Shown: positions 1-7,420 of the stretch, piece by piece
Layout of the letters: each line of letters starts with the position of its first letter
Position numbering within the stretch: position 1 is the first letter of the stretch
Assembly: GCA_036275295.1 (NCBI GenBank)
Contig: DASUEB010000094.1
Coordinates: forward strand, 1 to 19,136
Direction: 5' to 3'
Origin: DASUEB01 sp036275295
GTDB lineage: Bacteria > Bacteroidota > Bacteroidia > Flavobacteriales_D > Luteibaculaceae
DNA: 19,136 nucleotides
The notes under the pieces: model-generated
Told to the model about the DNA's origin: nothing
The model's input: only the letters and a program-made list of their open reading frames with translations
Database searches by the model: none
Made by a program: the position numbers and the translations under genes

Positions 1-129
1 TCTGCATTAGGATATTTAACACCCAAAGAGTTCCTATTGAAATATGGAAAACTCGAAAAAGAGTTTCCCACATTTCAACAGGACGACGGCGAATGCTGGA
101 AATCTTTAGTTTTGAGTGTAGCTATGTGA
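1..129 (+). CDS. IS3-family transposase (OrfB/integrase), C-terminal fragment
   Basis: The window opens inside a reading frame that ends at a TGA (127-129). The visible 42 residues begin SALGYLTPKEFLLKYGKLEK. The SALGYLTP-E/F-K pattern is the typical end of the DDE integrase domain of IS3-family OrfB proteins (usually RPHSALGY.TP..F). The catalytic DDE residues would lie upstream, outside the window. The last part (ECWKSLVLSVAM) is not a family signature and probably reads through into the element's right end. The gene is cut only by the window edge, so whether the insertion sequence is intact cannot be told. Confidence 0.7.
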   Translation, partial: SALGYLTPKEFLLKYGKLEKEFPTFQQDDGECWKSLVLSVAM

Positions 130-141
130 GGGGAGCTTACA
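125..141 (+). mobile_element. Possible right terminal repeat of the IS3-like element
   Basis: Directly after (and overlapping) the transposase stop is GGGGAGCTTACA, ending in CA at 141. IS3-family elements usually end in CA, and orfB usually stops within or just before the right inverted repeat. Position and end fit. The left end, whose outer sequence should begin TGTAAGCTCCCC, is outside the window, so this is inference only. Confidence 0.3.
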
Positions 142-252
142 TGTTGAGGGTGTTAAATTTTGATAAATAGATGAGATAGTTTGATTATTGTGAGTCGAAT
201 TAAGGGATTCTATGAAATTCCCTTTAACTTTACCAGCATTAAAGTAATGTGT

Positions 253-1002
253 ATGATGCGTTCAAAATTTGCCTGGATAGCCATTTTTGTTTTGTTTTTA
301 GCGCTGGGTTGTGAGAAGACGGCCAGACCATTAAGCAGTTTGGGGTCGAATGGCAAAACCGTGGGTGAAGCGTCCAACGACTTACTTAGTGCCAAGCGGT
401 TTACTCGATTGGTAATTGAAATCGACTACATGCCAGGCATGCGGCCCACCACCGAAGCTGTCAATAATCTAAAAGAGATGTTGCTTCAAAGGGTAAACAA
501 ACCAGATGGTATTGACTTCTCAATGAACGAGATTCCTTCTGGCAATCGCGAAGTATATACACTGGATCAAATCAAAGACATAGAGCTGGCCAATCGGGGG
601 CAGTTTAACTCCGGAAGTACAATAGGGGCCTATTTTTTATTTCTTGATGGGGAATTTGAGTCCAGCAACACGCTTGGGATAGCCTACCGAAATACCTCCA
701 TGTGTATTTTTCAAGACGTTATACTAAACAATTCGGGTGGGCTGCTTCAACCTAGCACCCCTACTCTGGAAACTGTGGTTTTAAATCACGAGTTTGGCCA
801 TATAATGGGTTTGGTGGCGATAGGCAGCCCGATGCAAAGGCCTCACCGCGATACACCCAACGGGGCGCATTGTGTCAACGAAAACTGTTTAATGTATTTT
901 CAGGTCGAAACAACTGATTTTATCGGAAATTTAGTAAACAGACCCGTCCCTGGCTTTGATCAAGATTGTATCAACGATTTACGCGCCAACGGAGGAAAGT
1001 AA
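253..1002 (+). CDS. Lipoprotein zinc metalloprotease (HExxH, matrixin-like)
   Basis: From ATG 253 the protein has 249 residues. It starts MMRSKF, then a hydrophobic stretch (FAWIAIFVLFLALG) and a lipobox LALGC with the cysteine at residue 20, so it should be exported and lipid-anchored. The zinc site is HEFGHIMGL at 179-187. Downstream is HCVNENCLMY (206-215), whose LMY looks like the Met-turn of metzincin-type proteases and which supplies a candidate third ligand and a Cys pair. The body (about 45-170) matches no named domain I recognise. Longer starts at 247 (ATG) or 181 (TTG) are possible but would put a poor leader before the signal peptide. It lies next to an insertion sequence and has no operon partner. 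Substrate unknown. Confidence 0.72.
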   Translation: MMRSKFAWIAIFVLFLALGCEKTARPLSSLGSNGKTVGEASNDLLSAKRFTRLVIEIDYMPGMRPTTEAVNNLKEMLLQRVNKPDGIDFSMNEIPSGNREVYTLDQIKDIELANRGQFNSGSTIGAYFLFLDGEFESSNTLGIAYRNTSMCIFQDVILNNSGGLLQPSTPTLETVVLNHEFGHIMGLVAIGSPMQRPHRDTPNGAHCVNENCLMYFQVETTDFIGNLVNRPVPGFDQDCINDLRANGGK

Positions 1003-1128
1003 GGTGCCGTTTTTAGTTCGCTTCAGTACATCCCTATCCCAGAAGTCAGGCTGCTCGAGCAAGAGCAAGTTGCCTTGTTCGTTAGTTTGATTTGCTCCGG
1101 TGTTTCTTCGTAAGATGCTTCATATCAC

Positions 1129-1148
1129 GAGCCGACGGCTCCTTTTTT
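1129..1148 (+). terminator. Likely intrinsic terminator after the metalloprotease gene
   Basis: GAGCC-GAC-GGCTC forms a 5-bp GC-rich stem with a 3-nt loop, followed by C and six T's (1143-1148). It lies 127 bp after the metalloprotease stop. The stem is short and the loop minimal, so strength is uncertain. Confidence 0.42.
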
Positions 1149-1227
1149 CCTCTTTACTAGAAAGAAATCCATGTAGTGCGAGGTTGTTAAGGATGAACCA
1201 GCATCTACATAAATCAGAATTCAAGAG

Positions 1228-1929
1228 TTAAGCGGCTAATTGACGCATCAACATACGCTCAGTGATGGGTAGGAGGCTGTAGCGAACCGGGAAAGTTCCG
1301 GTAACGTGCACGTGAAAAACGGCAGGATTGGGTAAATCCAGGTACTTTTGAATCAATTTTTGTTTAATAGAATGAGGGTGATTAGACACGCTTATGGCTT
1401 CCGTTTGCAGCAAACGCGAGGATATAGCGATGAATTTATCATTGGCCATTTGAATACTTTTGATTTGGTAGCGATAAACAAATCCCCTCTTTCCGTTGCA
1501 TTCCAGCAGGTAATACCCTTCGCTTTTGTAGAGAGGCAATAGACCAATGGGTTCAATCTGGATTTTCTTCTCAATGCGCTCGTACCGTTCTTTGCCTAAT
1601 TCTAGGGTGTCTTGCATTTCGGGCAGTGCGTAATCCACGAGCTCCTTAACCACCTCGAGGCCTCGCTCTGATGGGTTTTCTTGTTCAAAGGTAATTTGCT
1701 GTTTTTCCCAATCGATGCCCTTTATGATTCGCGGCCCACTGGAATCAATGCCGATCTTATTATCTTTGAGAGCTGTCAAGGCTCTGTAATGTTCAACCAA
1801 TTGCCCCAGATGGGGATAAAGGGCATTGTGTTCAAAACGAACCTTGGTTTTATGTAAGAAACCCAGTAGAATGTATTTCTTATATTCGAAATCTTGAATG
1901 CCTTCTACTAACCAATTTTTACTCAACAT
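1228..1929 (-). CDS. Conserved hypothetical protein, 233 aa
   Basis: Read from ATG 1929 (MLSKNWLVEG); a TTG at 1938 would add three residues, but the ATG is preferred and sits about 19 bp from a plausible promoter box. No signal peptide or membrane segment is visible. The protein is soluble, mixed alpha/beta, with many Glu/Lys/Arg. A central stretch (about 113-160) contains YERIEKKIQIEPIGLLPLYK and then EGYYLLECNGKRGFVYRYQI, which reads like a small beta-rich domain. I recognise no catalytic motif. The look (GIDW, PSERGLEVV, HVHVTGTFPVRYSLLPI) is that of a conserved Bacteroidota family without known function, but that is an impression. It is transcribed divergently from the potassium channel gene, 79 bp away. 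Confidence 0.7.
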   Translation of the reverse strand: MLSKNWLVEGIQDFEYKKYILLGFLHKTKVRFEHNALYPHLGQLVEHYRALTALKDNKIGIDSSGPRIIKGIDWEKQQITFEQENPSERGLEVVKELVDYALPEMQDTLELGKERYERIEKKIQIEPIGLLPLYKSEGYYLLECNGKRGFVYRYQIKSIQMANDKFIAISSRLLQTEAISVSNHPHSIKQKLIQKYLDLPNPAVFHVHVTGTFPVRYSLLPITERMLMRQLAA

Positions 1930-1947
1930 AGCGAACAACTTGATGTC

Positions 1948-1978
1948 TAAATTTACTAAATCCTGTAATCATAGTCAA
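1948..1978 (-). promoter_or_regulatory. Candidate Bacteroidota-type promoter of the 233-aa hypothetical gene
   Basis: On the minus strand TAAATTTA (1955-1948) matches seven of eight positions of the phylum's TAnnTTTG -7 box, and TTG (1978-1976) lies 20 nt upstream as the -33 box. Transcription would start near 1941 and leave a leader of roughly 12 nt before ATG 1929. Confidence 0.42.
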
Positions 1979-2008
1979 GTATATTCTATAAAATCACCCT
2001 ATTAAACG

Positions 2009-2971
2009 ATGATGAACAAAAGAATGAAATCGGGTAACTACGATCCCGGATTAGGAGCCAGACTAGAGGGGGTAAATAACCGAATCATCGACAAAGAAGG
2101 CCGATTTAATATTTCTCGTCAGGGACAGGAGTTTTCTCTTCGAGATGTTTTTCAGCACCTGATTAATATTTCTTGGCCTCTGTTTCTGGTTTACATTTTA
2201 GGCGCTTTTTTTATCCTGAATTCTATCTTCGCCATCATATATGTTTGGGTGGGTATTGAAGGACTCCAAGGTGCGTCGCTGGGATCGTTTTGGCACGAAT
2301 TTAAACAGGCCTTTTTCTTCAGCATACAGACCAGTGCCACGGTTGGCTATGGGTTCATGGCACCTACCAACGACAGCACCAACATCATTTCGTCCATAGA
2401 AACCATTCTAGGTTTGTTGTCGTTTTCCATCGCCACCGGTTTGTTTTATGGAAGATTTTCTCGACCTAAATCTGCAATTATATACAGTGATAACGCGCTG
2501 ATCGCTCCGTTCAAAGAAGGGTATGCATGGGAGTTTAAAATTGTAAATAGACGATCAGATACCCTGATGGATGTAGAGGCGCGAACGGTACTTACTTTTC
2601 TGGAGCAAACCCCAGAGGGCAATCACACGCGCAAGTACCTCCAATTACCCTTGCAAATTAGCCAGGTAGCCTTCATGCCGTTAACATGGACGTTGGTTCA
2701 CGAAATTGGCGCTGAAAGTCCATTGGCAGGCTTCTCAAAGGAATATTTGGAACAAATTAACGCAGAGGTGTTGATCCAAATCAAAGCGTTCGACGAGACC
2801 TACAATCAAACCATTTACTCGAGATATTCTTATCCAGCTCGCGAGTGGATTTGGGGTGCGAAATTCAAACCCAGTTTTGTGAATGATCCCAACGGAGCAA
2901 CGATTGTTTCGGTAGATAAAATTTCGGAGTACGAGCCACTGACCGACACAAAATCCGTATTATTGCGCTAG
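2009..2971 (+). CDS. Inward-rectifier potassium channel (KirBac-type)
   Basis: A 320-residue protein of typical KirBac length. Order of parts: N-terminal cytoplasmic segment with RFNISRQG (33-40) and an amphipathic slide-helix region (43-55); TM1 about 56-80; pore helix about 95-110; selectivity filter TVGYG at 111-115; TM2 about 127-150; then FSRPK (150-154), the conserved junction to the cytoplasmic Kir/IRK immunoglobulin-like domain (about 155-295). It should form a tetrameric K+ channel in the inner membrane. The filter is followed by Phe (GYGF), as in many animal Kir channels, where KirBac1.1 has Asp. The two ATGs at 2009 and 2012 are equivalent candidate starts. No neighbour suggests a partner; gating ligands cannot be read from sequence. 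Confidence 0.9.
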   Translation: MMNKRMKSGNYDPGLGARLEGVNNRIIDKEGRFNISRQGQEFSLRDVFQHLINISWPLFLVYILGAFFILNSIFAIIYVWVGIEGLQGASLGSFWHEFKQAFFFSIQTSATVGYGFMAPTNDSTNIISSIETILGLLSFSIATGLFYGRFSRPKSAIIYSDNALIAPFKEGYAWEFKIVNRRSDTLMDVEARTVLTFLEQTPEGNHTRKYLQLPLQISQVAFMPLTWTLVHEIGAESPLAGFSKEYLEQINAEVLIQIKAFDETYNQTIYSRYSYPAREWIWGAKFKPSFVNDPNGATIVSVDKISEYEPLTDTKSVLLR

Positions 2972-3018
2972 ATATCGTCCGATACGGTCGGCTTCTGATA
3001 TCAGACCACCCAGTGGTC
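2971..3018. repeat. Tandem inverted repeats just after the channel gene
   Basis: Starting at the last base of the channel stop codon, GATATC (2971-2976) and GATATC (2997-3002) can pair around an inner CCGA/TCGG hairpin (2979-2982 with 2988-2991). Next comes a second hairpin GACCAC-CCA-GTGGTC (3004-3018). There is no T-run after it, so it is not a classical intrinsic terminator; it may be an mRNA 3' end structure. The rest of the gap to 3229 holds no convincing gene. Confidence 0.33.
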
Positions 3019-3229
3019 GCCCACATAGTTCTTTTGGGAAACTTAACAGTTGAACTTCATTGGAGCTTAGCTCAGGAAGCAATGGCGGGCCTCATTTCTT
3101 CGGAAATTGGTTCTAAACCACGGAGGATTACAAAGCTATTCTGGCTCTTCCAACCCTTTTTTTATGAAGTTTCCTCAAACACTCGCTATGTGGGTTTTTT
3201 TCTTTTTTCTTTGCCTCTAAATTGATCCT

Positions 3230-3829
3230 ATGAGTAAGCTCCCCGTGATGGAACATTTTTACACCATTCAAGGTGAGGGCATCTACACGGGGCATGCAGC
3301 CTACTTTATTCGATTAGCCGGTTGCGACGTGGGTTGTCACTGGTGCGATGTGAAGGAGAGTTGGAATGCCGACGAACACCGGCAATATGAAATAGACGAA
3401 ATGGTTAGTTGGGTTGCACAATCGCCAGCTCCCATGGTGGTTATTACAGGCGGCGAGCCCCTTATGCACCCTCTCGATGAACTGACTCGGGCCATCCGGG
3501 CATTGGGTAAAAGAACCCACCTAGAAACCTCAGCTGCTTATCCCATTTCCGGCACATGGGATTGGGTTTGTGTTTCGCCCAAGAAATTTAAGGCACCTAG
3601 ACCTGAGGTACTACTCCTTGCCAATGAACTCAAAGTGGTAATCAATCACCCGTCTGATTTTGAATTTGCCCAACATCACGCTCAAGGAGTAAATCCACAG
3701 TGTAAATTGCTCTTGCAGGCCGAATGGTCGAAGGAGTCGGTTCATTTGCCCAAGATCATTGACTTTTGCAAGACCAATCCCCAGTTTACCATTTCGCTTC
3801 AAACGCATAAGTACCTCAATATTCCCTGA
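3230..3829 (+). CDS. queE: 7-carboxy-7-deazaguanine synthase (radical SAM)
   Basis: QueE converts 6-carboxytetrahydropterin to 7-carboxy-7-deazaguanine in the pathway to preQ0 and queuosine (tRNA modification). The 199-residue protein begins with HFYTIQGEG (9-17), the usual QueE substrate-loop start. It then has the [4Fe-4S] cluster motif C32-x3-C36-x2-C39 (GCDVGCHWCD), the SAM-binding GGEP at 74-77, and the family's C-terminal end QTHKYLNIP. Length and motifs are complete. It is 20 bp upstream of the OmpA-family gene and may share its transcript. No other queuosine gene is in the window, and I saw no preQ1 riboswitch in the 258 bp before it. Confidence 0.93.
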   Translation: MSKLPVMEHFYTIQGEGIYTGHAAYFIRLAGCDVGCHWCDVKESWNADEHRQYEIDEMVSWVAQSPAPMVVITGGEPLMHPLDELTRAIRALGKRTHLETSAAYPISGTWDWVCVSPKKFKAPRPEVLLLANELKVVINHPSDFEFAQHHAQGVNPQCKLLLQAEWSKESVHLPKIIDFCKTNPQFTISLQTHKYLNIP

Positions 3830-3849
3830 TTTTTTCCGTTCTTGCGGAT

Positions 3850-5793
3850 ATGAAACTACGGTTACTATCCCTTTGCTTGCTTTTGCATATTGTGGTGCTG
3901 GGTCAAGGCCCTCGCGGCTCAGCGAATGAAAAAGCCATGAAGCAGTTTAATGTCGCGCTGGAGTTCTACAAAATGCGGGCCAATGAAAAAGCCTCGGCTG
4001 CCCTTGAGAAAGCCATTGCTGCCGATGATCAGTTTTTAGACGCTTACATGTTTCTGGGCCAAATCGCAACGGAGACGGGCAATGTGAATAAGGCAATCGA
4101 GTCATACGAACGGGTGATTGATATCGACGATAGTTTTTCCGTTAAAGTATATTTTTACCTGAGTGGTCTGTATTTCAGTACTCAACAGTACGGCCAGGCC
4201 CTCTCGGCGGTGCAAACCTTTCTAAAGCGCACGCCCGCCAATCATCCCCAGCGGACAGAGGCCGAGCGAATAGAGGCCAATAGCACCTTTGCATTGGAAA
4301 GTGTCAACAATCCGAAGCCCTTTAATCCTGTTAACCTTGGGCCGGCCATTAATACCGAAATGGGCGAATATTACGCTGCTTTAACAGCGGATGACAGTGT
4401 TCTGTATTTCACCCGAAGAGTTCGTGACCCCAAGAATCAACAGGGATTTCAGGAGGACTTTTACGTCTCTAAACGAGGACGGGATGGTTGGATGTTGAGT
4501 GCCAATGTAGGATCGCCCATCAATACAGTAGAGCACAATGAGGGAGCCCCTACCATATCGGCCGATGGAAGAACGATGGTTTATGTGGTTTGCGAGTATT
4601 TCGACAGCTATGGAGCAGAGCGAACCGGTTACGGCAGCTGCGATCTTTTTATTTCAAACAAAATAGGCGACCGTTGGCAAAAACCCAAGAATCTGGGCCC
4701 CAATGTCAATACCAGTGCGTGGGAAACGCAACCCTCTCTCTCAAGCGATGGCAAAATGCTGTACTTCATAAGAGGCTTTCGGGAGCGGTCGCGCCAGATC
4801 ACCGGTCAAGATATTTGGTACACCCAACAAGATAAATACGGTACTTGGTCAGTCGCGCAAAAAGCGCCAGGCTTGGTTAATACAAAGGGCCAGGAATCCT
4901 CTGTTCTGCTTCATCCCGATGGAAGAACCCTTTACTTTTCATCCGACGGTCACCCGGGTTTTGGTGGTGAAGATGTTTTTGTATCTCGATGGGAGAATGG
5001 TGCTTGGGCCAAGCCCACTAACTTGGGATACCCCATTAACACAGCCAACGACGAGAATTCACTCACGGTAAACGCAAATGGAGCGAAAGCCTATTTTGCC
5101 AGCGATAGACCCGGGGGCTATGGCGGTTTGGATTTGTATGAGTTTGATTTGCCCGAGGATGTCAAACCTCAAATGGTGAGCTGGATCAAAGGCACGGTGA
5201 TTGATGAATCGACCAAAAATAGGCTGTTTGCACGATTTGAAATGATCGATCTTCAATCGGGAGAAACCGTGCTAAGAAGCAACTCAGATGAAGTTACGGG
5301 TGAATTTTTGATCACCTTAACAGCGAATCGCAACTACGCCCTCAATGTGGCTAAGGAAGGGTATTTGTTTTACTCAGAAAATTTCAAGCTGGATAAGCAA
5401 AGCCTGTTGAATGAACCCAAAACCATGTTAATCGCTTTACAGCCCATCAAAAAAGGGGAGAGGGTGGTACTTAAAAACGTGTTTTTTGACACGGATAAAT
5501 TCGATCTCAAAGCAGAGTCAACTGTAGAGCTGGATAAATTACACGACTTCTTGCAGCAGAACCCCAGCCTGCGTATTGAGCTTTCTGGGCATACCGACGA
5601 TCAAGGTGATGACGCTTACAACCAAAAGCTCTCTGAACAACGGGCCAATGCGGTAAAAGCCTATTTGGTGGAAAAGGGTATTTCAACCGATCGGCTGACG
5701 GCAGTGGGTTATGGTGAAACCCAGCCTGTAGATGACAACGCCACTCCCTCGGGTAGATCTAACAACCGCCGAACCGAGTTCAAAATTCTTTAA
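3850..5793 (+). CDS. PorE-like TPR / PD40 propeller / OmpA-domain envelope protein
   Basis: 647 residues with a Sec signal peptide (1-18/20, ending VVLGQG). Domains: TPR repeats about 25-145; a WD40-like (PD40) beta-propeller about 160-432, seen as repeated NLGP..NT, SxDGxxLYFxS and GGxDLY blades; a carboxypeptidase-regulatory-like beta domain about 443-530; and an OmpA C-terminal peptidoglycan-binding domain about 540-647. The last has FFDTDKFDLK, SGHTDDQG (579-586), LSEQRANAV (594-602) and SNNRRTEF (637-644). This order matches PorE, the type IX secretion component of Porphyromonas gingivalis that anchors the machine to peptidoglycan. Flavobacteria carry several paralogues with this layout, so the exact role is open: T9SS anchor or general outer-membrane-to-wall tether. 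Unlike PorE it has no convincing lipobox. The N-terminal fit is good (ATG 3850). Confidence 0.82.
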   Translation: MKLRLLSLCLLLHIVVLGQGPRGSANEKAMKQFNVALEFYKMRANEKASAALEKAIAADDQFLDAYMFLGQIATETGNVNKAIESYERVIDIDDSFSVKVYFYLSGLYFSTQQYGQALSAVQTFLKRTPANHPQRTEAERIEANSTFALESVNNPKPFNPVNLGPAINTEMGEYYAALTADDSVLYFTRRVRDPKNQQGFQEDFYVSKRGRDGWMLSANVGSPINTVEHNEGAPTISADGRTMVYVVCEYFDSYGAERTGYGSCDLFISNKIGDRWQKPKNLGPNVNTSAWETQPSLSSDGKMLYFIRGFRERSRQITGQDIWYTQQDKYGTWSVAQKAPGLVNTKGQESSVLLHPDGRTLYFSSDGHPGFGGEDVFVSRWENGAWAKPTNLGYPINTANDENSLTVNANGAKAYFASDRPGGYGGLDLYEFDLPEDVKPQMVSWIKGTVIDESTKNRLFARFEMIDLQSGETVLRSNSDEVTGEFLITLTANRNYALNVAKEGYLFYSENFKLDKQSLLNEPKTMLIALQPIKKGERVVLKNVFFDTDKFDLKAESTVELDKLHDFLQQNPSLRIELSGHTDDQGDDAYNQKLSEQRANAVKAYLVEKGISTDRLTAVGYGETQPVDDNATPSGRSNNRRTEFKIL

Positions 5794-6284
5794 ATCCCAA
5801 ATTGGGCGGGATAAATAAACGATTTCAATTGGCCGGTATCCTTGCTAATTTCTATCCAGCGATTGGCGGGGAAGGTGATTTTGACGACACTGCATGTCGG
5901 CATATTTCCTATAAACGCTCCGCACAGGTATTCTGCAAAATCGGTAATGCCTGGATTGTGGCAAATGATTCCCACCGACTGCAACACATCTGGGGTTTGA
6001 TTTACCCATTTGAGCAGGGTAGGTACGGAGGGCAAGTATAAATGATCGCTACATTGGATCTCGAATCGGGTAGGTGCCAGTCCATTTATTCCGTTTGCGG
6101 TAAGTAAGGCCCTTTTTGCAGTGCTGCTGTAGAGTTGGTCGCACCAATCGGGATCTCCTTTGAGGGCGCTTGCTATAACCGGAATTTGCCTCAAACCCCT
6201 GTGGTTGAGATTCCTGTCGAAGTCTTTTTCATTTGCCTGTGTCCAATCTGACTTGGCATGCCGTATGAGGTAAACTATTTTCAC
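5790..6284 (-). CDS. SixA-like histidine phosphatase
   Basis: 164 residues, the usual size of SixA-type members of the histidine phosphatase superfamily, and without a signal peptide, so cytoplasmic. The catalytic motif IRHAKSDW holds R8 and nucleophile H9. LYSSTAKRALLTA (51-63) supplies the second arginine (R58), and ICHNPG (107-112) the second histidine (H109). E. coli SixA removes phosphate from the phosphohistidine protein NPr; whether this protein acts on a phosphohistidine protein or a small phosphate ester cannot be read here. The start is GTG 6284; the nearby ATG (6286) is in another frame and runs straight into a stop. The gene converges on the OmpA-family gene, and the two stop codons share the bases TTAA (5790-5793). 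Confidence 0.85.
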   Translation of the reverse strand: MKIVYLIRHAKSDWTQANEKDFDRNLNHRGLRQIPVIASALKGDPDWCDQLYSSTAKRALLTANGINGLAPTRFEIQCSDHLYLPSVPTLLKWVNQTPDVLQSVGIICHNPGITDFAEYLCGAFIGNMPTCSVVKITFPANRWIEISKDTGQLKSFIYPAQFGI

Positions 6285-6313
6285 ATCTAAAGATAATTAT
6301 TTGTGGCATGGTG

Positions 6314-6346
6314 ATTGTAAAGGTTAGGTAAAATCAAATAAATTTG
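6314..6346 (+). promoter_or_regulatory. Bacteroidota-type promoter of the lipoprotein gene
   Basis: TAAATTTG (6339-6346) is a perfect TAnnTTTG -7 box, and ATTG (6314-6317) lies 21 nt upstream as the -33 box. Transcription should start about 6352, giving a leader near 20 nt before ATG 6374. This also rules out the in-frame TTG at 6344 as start, since it lies inside the box. Confidence 0.68.
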
Positions 6347-6373
6347 TACACCAAAAAACAAAACTCAAAAGAG

Positions 6374-7294
6374 ATGAACAGAATCAAAAACCTATTCCTA
6401 GTTGGTGCGGTAGCCCTTACAGGAATTACCTTCACTGCGTGTGAGAAAGATGAAAATGACGAACAAAAGAATCCGAGTATTGCGCTAATTAAACCGGACT
6501 CTAAAACAATTACGGTTACCACTGATTCAGTTGTAAGTGTGGAGGTTTTGGCCGCAGCCGCTGACGCTCGCCTTTCTTCTTTCAGCGTTCAGTTCTCTAC
6601 TAGCGGTGGTCTTTTTAGCAACTACGATAACGCTTTCTCAGGAAACAGAAGCGATACAACCCTAAACGGCGCTAACTTCACTTACAGAGCCAATTTACCT
6701 ACTCTTAGCGGAGATGGCGTGATTGTTTACCGTTTTATCACTACGGATAAAGACGGAAAGTCAAGCTCAATCGACCTCACGATAAACGTTCAACAAGGCG
6801 AAGGCGAGTCGATTTCTTTCTACAGTGCTCGTTTATTGGGTGACCAAGACGGTTCTACAGGTAGTTTCTTCGGATCAAGCAACGGAATGGTTTACCGTAT
6901 AGCTGAGGCTAAAGCCAACTCTTCTTTGGTAGACATGTTGTATTTCTTCGGAAGCTCAAACGCAGCCACTATTGCTTCACCTGCTGACAACGATGCTGGC
7001 ACTGTCTACAACGGTTCAACCTCAGGCTTGCAAACTTGGAGCACCAGAAACGCCACTTTGTTCGATCGCACCTTTCTAACACCTGGTCAATTTAACCAAA
7101 TAAACGACCAGACGCTCCTTGTAAGTCTTTACGGTGTTGATGGTAACCAATCAAAGGTGAATCAACTCGCCGTTGATCAGGTTATTAAGTTTCGTACAGT
7201 TGCGGGTAAAAGAGGTTTTGCTCTTATTAAGCAAATCACCAATAACGGATCTTCCGCCGACGGTATCACTATTGACGTGAAGGTAGAGAAGTAA
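6374..7294 (+). CDS. Secreted lipoprotein with an Ig-like domain, function unknown
   Basis: 306 residues from ATG 6374. The signal peptide MNRIKNLFLVGAVALTGITF ends in lipobox TFTAC (C23). The next residues, EKDENDE, are the acidic, Lys-containing kind that acts as a lipoprotein export signal in Bacteroidota, so display on the outer cell surface is likely. Residues about 33-125 (from IALIKPDS to SSIDLTINVQ) look like one beta-sandwich/Ig-like domain. The rest (about 130-306) is Ser/Asn/Gly-rich and ends in a beta-rich KFRTVAGKRGFALIKQI...ITIDVKVEK segment with no recognised motif. It is a single-gene unit with a near-consensus promoter and a strong terminator, which suggests good expression. 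No C-terminal T9SS sorting signal is visible. Confidence 0.78.
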   Translation: MNRIKNLFLVGAVALTGITFTACEKDENDEQKNPSIALIKPDSKTITVTTDSVVSVEVLAAAADARLSSFSVQFSTSGGLFSNYDNAFSGNRSDTTLNGANFTYRANLPTLSGDGVIVYRFITTDKDGKSSSIDLTINVQQGEGESISFYSARLLGDQDGSTGSFFGSSNGMVYRIAEAKANSSLVDMLYFFGSSNAATIASPADNDAGTVYNGSTSGLQTWSTRNATLFDRTFLTPGQFNQINDQTLLVSLYGVDGNQSKVNQLAVDQVIKFRTVAGKRGFALIKQITNNGSSADGITIDVKVEK

Positions 7295-7319
7295 TTTAAT
7301 TTTCACCTCTAATGCAAAA

Positions 7320-7350
7320 GGGCGGTTTCACTTCGAAGCCGCCCTTTTTT
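7320..7350. terminator. Strong intrinsic terminator
   Basis: GGGCGGTTTC (7320-7329), loop ACTTC, GAAGCCGCCC (7335-7344), then six T's. All ten pairs form in RNA, one of them G-U. It lies 25 bp after the lipoprotein stop. A four-A run just before the stem (7316-7319) gives a short T tail on the other strand, so it may also end clpB transcripts arriving from the right. Confidence 0.88.
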
Positions 7351-7420
7351 ATTTTTCGATTGAATGCACCAAAAACCTCGCCACACCGTCTTCGCCAAAT
7401 GAATTACTGCGCCGGTGGTT

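Noticed and set aside
1040..1165. A minus-strand stretch reading like protein (MDFFLVKRKKGAVGS, stop, YEASYEETPEQIKL)
   Set aside because: Contains an in-frame stop and no clear family match. It might be a decayed remnant, but nothing supports a specific call.
3013..3225. A 70-codon plus-strand frame between the channel gene and queE
   Set aside because: GTG start, no recognised motif, and the composition looks like translated intergenic DNA (ends in a run of T-rich codons). Left as non-coding.
2972..3229. A tRNA or preQ1 riboswitch before queE
   Set aside because: Hairpins occur, but no cloverleaf arrangement, no acceptor-stem pairing and no preQ1 consensus could be fitted.
6288..6295. Minus-strand TATCTTTA resembling a -7 box for the SixA-like gene
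   Set aside because: It ends only three bases before the GTG start, too close for a normal promoter in front of that gene.
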